Positions 60,849-64,000 of a stretch of DNA of 64,000 nt are shown piece after piece. Under the pieces are notes generated by a model, which worked only from the letters and a program-made list of their open reading frames with translations, made no database searches and was not told the DNA's origin. Source of the stretch: Pseudomonadota bacterium (GTDB lineage: Bacteria > Myxococcota_A > Polyangia > Haliangiales > Haliangiaceae). Position 1 is the stretch's first letter; every line of letters begins with the position of its first letter. The stretch is from contig JAEYYV010000084.1 of assembly GCA_023428295.1 (NCBI GenBank), forward strand, positions 1 to 64,000. The letters are read 5' to 3'. Made by a program: the position numbers and the translations under genes.

Positions 60849-62240
60849 ATGCGTGTCGGAGCAATTCCCGTGCTGGATTTCTACGGCCCGCTCCTCTCGA
60901 AAGTGTTGTTCCCGGCATTCGAAGCCGCACGCGGTCGTCCGACCGTGCCGCTGCTGCGCTACCTGGAGCAAACGCAATACTGGTCGCACGACCAACTCGT
61001 CGATCTGCAGACCGGCTTCTTGCGGCGACTTCTACGTCACGCGTACCAGCACACGGCGTACTACCGTCAGGTGATGGACGAGCGCGGCGTGCGACCCGAC
61101 ACGATCGATTCGCTCGACGTGCTCGAGCGGTTGCCGATCCTCGATCGCGCCACGGTCGTTCGCACGCTCGACGCGCGCACGGCGACCGCGCCGCCCAAGG
61201 TCGTCGTTACCAAGCAGACGAGCGGCACGACCGGCGAGCCCGTCGTCGTGCGCTACAACGCCGAGTCTCGCCACTGGCGCGACGCTACGCGATGGCGTGG
61301 CTACGGCTGGGGCGGCTACCGCATGGGCATGCGCGCGTTCCACTACTGGGGCCACGCGATGCCGCCGAGCACGCGCATCGGACGCGCGAAGCTGTGGCTC
61401 GATCATACGCTCAAGCGGGATTGCTACGTCGACTGCACCCCGCGCGGCGACGCAGCGCTGCAAGCGGCCGTGGATCAGCTACGCTCGTTCAGGCCGGGCG
61501 TGATCGTCGCGTACGCGGCGGGTGCCTCCGCGCTCGCGCGCTACGTGATCGAGAAGAACCTGCGCGACTGGGACGACATCCCGGTCCTCGTCGGTGCCGA
61601 GCGGCTGTGGCCCGCCGAGCGCGAGCAGATCGGCAACGCGTTTGGCCCTGCGTTCGAGACGTATGGCTGCCGCGAGGTGATGCTCATCGCGAGCGAGTGC
61701 GACAAGCACGACGGCATGCACGCCTCGATGGAGAACATGATCGTCGAGATCGTCGTCCGCGAGCCGGACGGCACGGTGCGAGCGGCCAAGCCAGGCGAGA
61801 CCGGCGAGATCGCCATCACCGATCTGCACAACCTCGCGTGCCCGATGATCCGCTACGTCACGGGTGACCTCGCCGTCGCGCGCGCCAAGGAGCGCTGCGC
61901 GTGCGGGCGCGAGATCGATCGCCTCGGACCCATCGAAGGCCGCGTCACCGAGACGCTGCGCGATGGCAACGGCGATGCCGTCAACGGCCTCGTGTTCAAC
62001 ATCCTGTTCTCGTCACTCACCGACGACGTTCGCAAGTTCCAGATCGTCCAGCGAGTCGACGGCAGCGTCGTGATGAAGGTCGTCCCCAAGCGCGGCGATC
62101 AGTTGCCGCCCGTGGCGTCCGGGATGATCAACGCGTTCGCGGAGAAGTACCTGCCGCGGGCGCCATTCGGCATCGAGTACGTCGACGACATCCCGCTCTC
62201 GGGCGCGGGAAAGCGCAAGGTCGTCGTCGTGGAGCGCTAA
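60849..62240 (+). CDS. CapK/PaaK-like adenylate-forming enzyme
   Basis: 463 aa. Adenylate-forming enzyme of the phenylacetate-CoA ligase / CapK branch: VVVTKQTSGTTGEPVVVRYN (P-loop-like TSGTTGEP), then ETYGCREVMLIASECDKHDG, GETGEIAITDLHNLACPMIR and YVTGDLAVA (A8-type motif). A Cys-rich loop (ERCACGREIDRLGPIEGR) lies before the C-terminal domain, as in CapK relatives. CapK-like members occur in capsule or exopolysaccharide clusters, PaaK in aromatic catabolism; the neighbouring deacetylase-like gene favours the first. It overlaps the convergent sdhB gene by 4 bp. Confidence 0.9.
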   Translation: MRVGAIPVLDFYGPLLSKVLFPAFEAARGRPTVPLLRYLEQTQYWSHDQLVDLQTGFLRRLLRHAYQHTAYYRQVMDERGVRPDTIDSLDVLERLPILDRATVVRTLDARTATAPPKVVVTKQTSGTTGEPVVVRYNAESRHWRDATRWRGYGWGGYRMGMRAFHYWGHAMPPSTRIGRAKLWLDHTLKRDCYVDCTPRGDAALQAAVDQLRSFRPGVIVAYAAGASALARYVIEKNLRDWDDIPVLVGAERLWPAEREQIGNAFGPAFETYGCREVMLIASECDKHDGMHASMENMIVEIVVREPDGTVRAAKPGETGEIAITDLHNLACPMIRYVTGDLAVARAKERCACGREIDRLGPIEGRVTETLRDGNGDAVNGLVFNILFSSLTDDVRKFQIVQRVDGSVVMKVVPKRGDQLPPVASGMINAFAEKYLPRAPFGIEYVDDIPLSGAGKRKVVVVER

Positions 62241-63021
62241 CCTGCGCCGTCGGCCTTGGAGTCGCGCTTCCGCGCGACGAAGGTCGACTTCGCGTAGTCG
62301 CGATTGAGCTGCGCGATGACGTCGCGCTTGATCTCTTTGGGACAAGCCGCTTCGCACTCGTAGTGGTTCGAGCAGTTGCCAAAGCCCGCGGCGTCCATGG
62401 CGGTGACCATCGCGTACGTGCGGTGAGCGCGCTCCGGCTGGCCCTGGGGCAGGTTGTGCAGGTGCGCGAGCTTGGCGGCGACGAACAGCATCGCCGAGCC
62501 GTTCGGGCACGCAGCGACGCACGCTCCGCACGCGATGCATGCAGCAGCGTCCATCGCGCGATCCGCGTTCTCCTTGGGAACGAGGTTGTCGTTCGCGTCG
62601 GGAGCCGAGCCCGTGTTGGCCGTGATGAAGCCGCCCGCGGCGATCACGCGATCGAACGGCGTGCGATCGACGCAGAGGTCCTTGATGACCGGGAACGCTT
62701 CCGCGCGCCACGGCTCGACGTAGATCTCCGCGTTGTTCGAGAAGCTGCGCATGTGCAGCTGGCACGTCGTGGTGGCGCGCTGTCCGCCGTGCGGACGGCC
62801 GTCGATCATCAGCGAGCACATGCCACAGATGCCTTCGCGGCAATCGTGATCGAACGCGATCGGCTCTTCGCCCTTCGCGATCAGCTGCTCGTTGAGGATG
62901 TCGAGCATCTCGAGGAACGACGCGTGCGTGGACACGTCGTTGACCTTGTAAGCGACCATTTTGCCGGGCGACTTCGCATCGCGCTGGCGCCAGACGTGGA
63001 CCGTGAGGTTCAGCGTTTCGC

Positions 63022-63025
<4 letters not shown>
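62237..63025 (-). CDS. sdhB: Succinate dehydrogenase/fumarate reductase iron-sulfur subunit
   Basis: 262 aa from ATG 63025. 2Fe-2S ligands DCREGICGMC (C62, C67, C70) and C88 in TTTCQL; then CIACGACVAACP and CSNHYECEAACPKEIKRDVI for the 4Fe-4S and 3Fe-4S centres. It transfers electrons from the flavoprotein to the membrane quinone site. The start overlaps the sdhA stop (ATGA). The THASFLEMLDILNEQL N-terminus is the Bacillus/delta-proteobacterial Sdh/Frd type. The open frame extends upstream to 63196 as a shadow of sdhA. Confidence 0.96.

Positions 63026-64000
<975 letters not shown>

Overview
The window is GC-rich, densely packed bacterial chromosome with no phage, plasmid, CRISPR, insertion-sequence, rRNA or tRNA signature that I can see. 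Predicted lipoproteins with Asp/Ala/Pro- or Gly/Ser-rich linkers, a membrane-anchored Ser/Thr kinase, a Gly-rich exported lipoprotein, FG-GAP and BNR-like surface proteins and a sigma-54 activator together suggest a Myxococcota (former Deltaproteobacteria) organism, perhaps close to the Kofleriaceae/Haliangium group. That placement is inferred from gene style, not from a marker gene.

Layout. 1-503 is the end of a tandem 283-bp non-coding repeat. 0.5-5.5 kb: an anchored acidic-linker protein, a small conserved protein, a cyclophilin and a TonB-dependent receptor. 5.4-9.4 kb: an alpha-glucan/trehalose operon (treZ-like plus amylo-alpha-1,6-glucosidase). 9.6-16.1 kb: a lipoprotein, a tandem WYL regulator pair (PafB/PafC-like), a proline-rich membrane protein, a hydrolase and a beta-barrel protein. 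16.2-22.7 kb: an FG-GAP lipoprotein, an MBL-hydrolase/sigma-54-activator operon with a sequestered ribosome-binding site, an SPFH-like protein and a CNNM/CorC-type transporter. 22.8-26.1 kb: greB, a phospholipase-D-family (cardiolipin synthase-like) gene and a Wzx-type flippase. 26.1-34.1 kb: an Omp85-like protein that seems to start at CTG, an acyl-CoA dehydrogenase, a DUF882-like protein, a GluQ-RS-like gene, small lipoproteins, a DUF1415-like protein and a KefB-type antiporter. 34.2-41.2 kb: a possible small ORF, a lipoprotein, a cytidylyltransferase divergent from a CDP-alcohol phosphatidyltransferase, two paralogous BNR-like anchored proteins, a His-rich envelope protein and a parvulin lipoprotein. 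41.2-52 kb: small conserved genes, an HExxH protein, a SWIM/SNF2 helicase, an ECF sigma / cupin anti-sigma pair, YCII-like and RibD-like proteins, a LysE-type exporter and a Ser/Thr kinase. 52-64 kb: a Gly-rich lipoprotein, a GT-C-like membrane protein, envelope proteins, a CobW-type GTPase, a deacetylase-like/CapK-like divergent pair, and sdhB plus the 3' part of sdhA, cut by the window edge.

Gene interplay. Stop-start overlaps (ATGA or GTGA) mark translationally coupled pairs: treZ/debranching enzyme, sigma-54 activator/MBL, greB/PLD, ECF/anti-sigma, DUF882/GluQ-RS, the BNR pair and sdhA/sdhB. Many transcription-unit starts have no Shine-Dalgarno sequence but carry a TANNNT box 5-9 nt before the start codon, which suggests that leaderless transcripts are common. 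In three divergent gaps two such boxes share their central TA as ANNNTANNNT, which looks like a compact bidirectional promoter.
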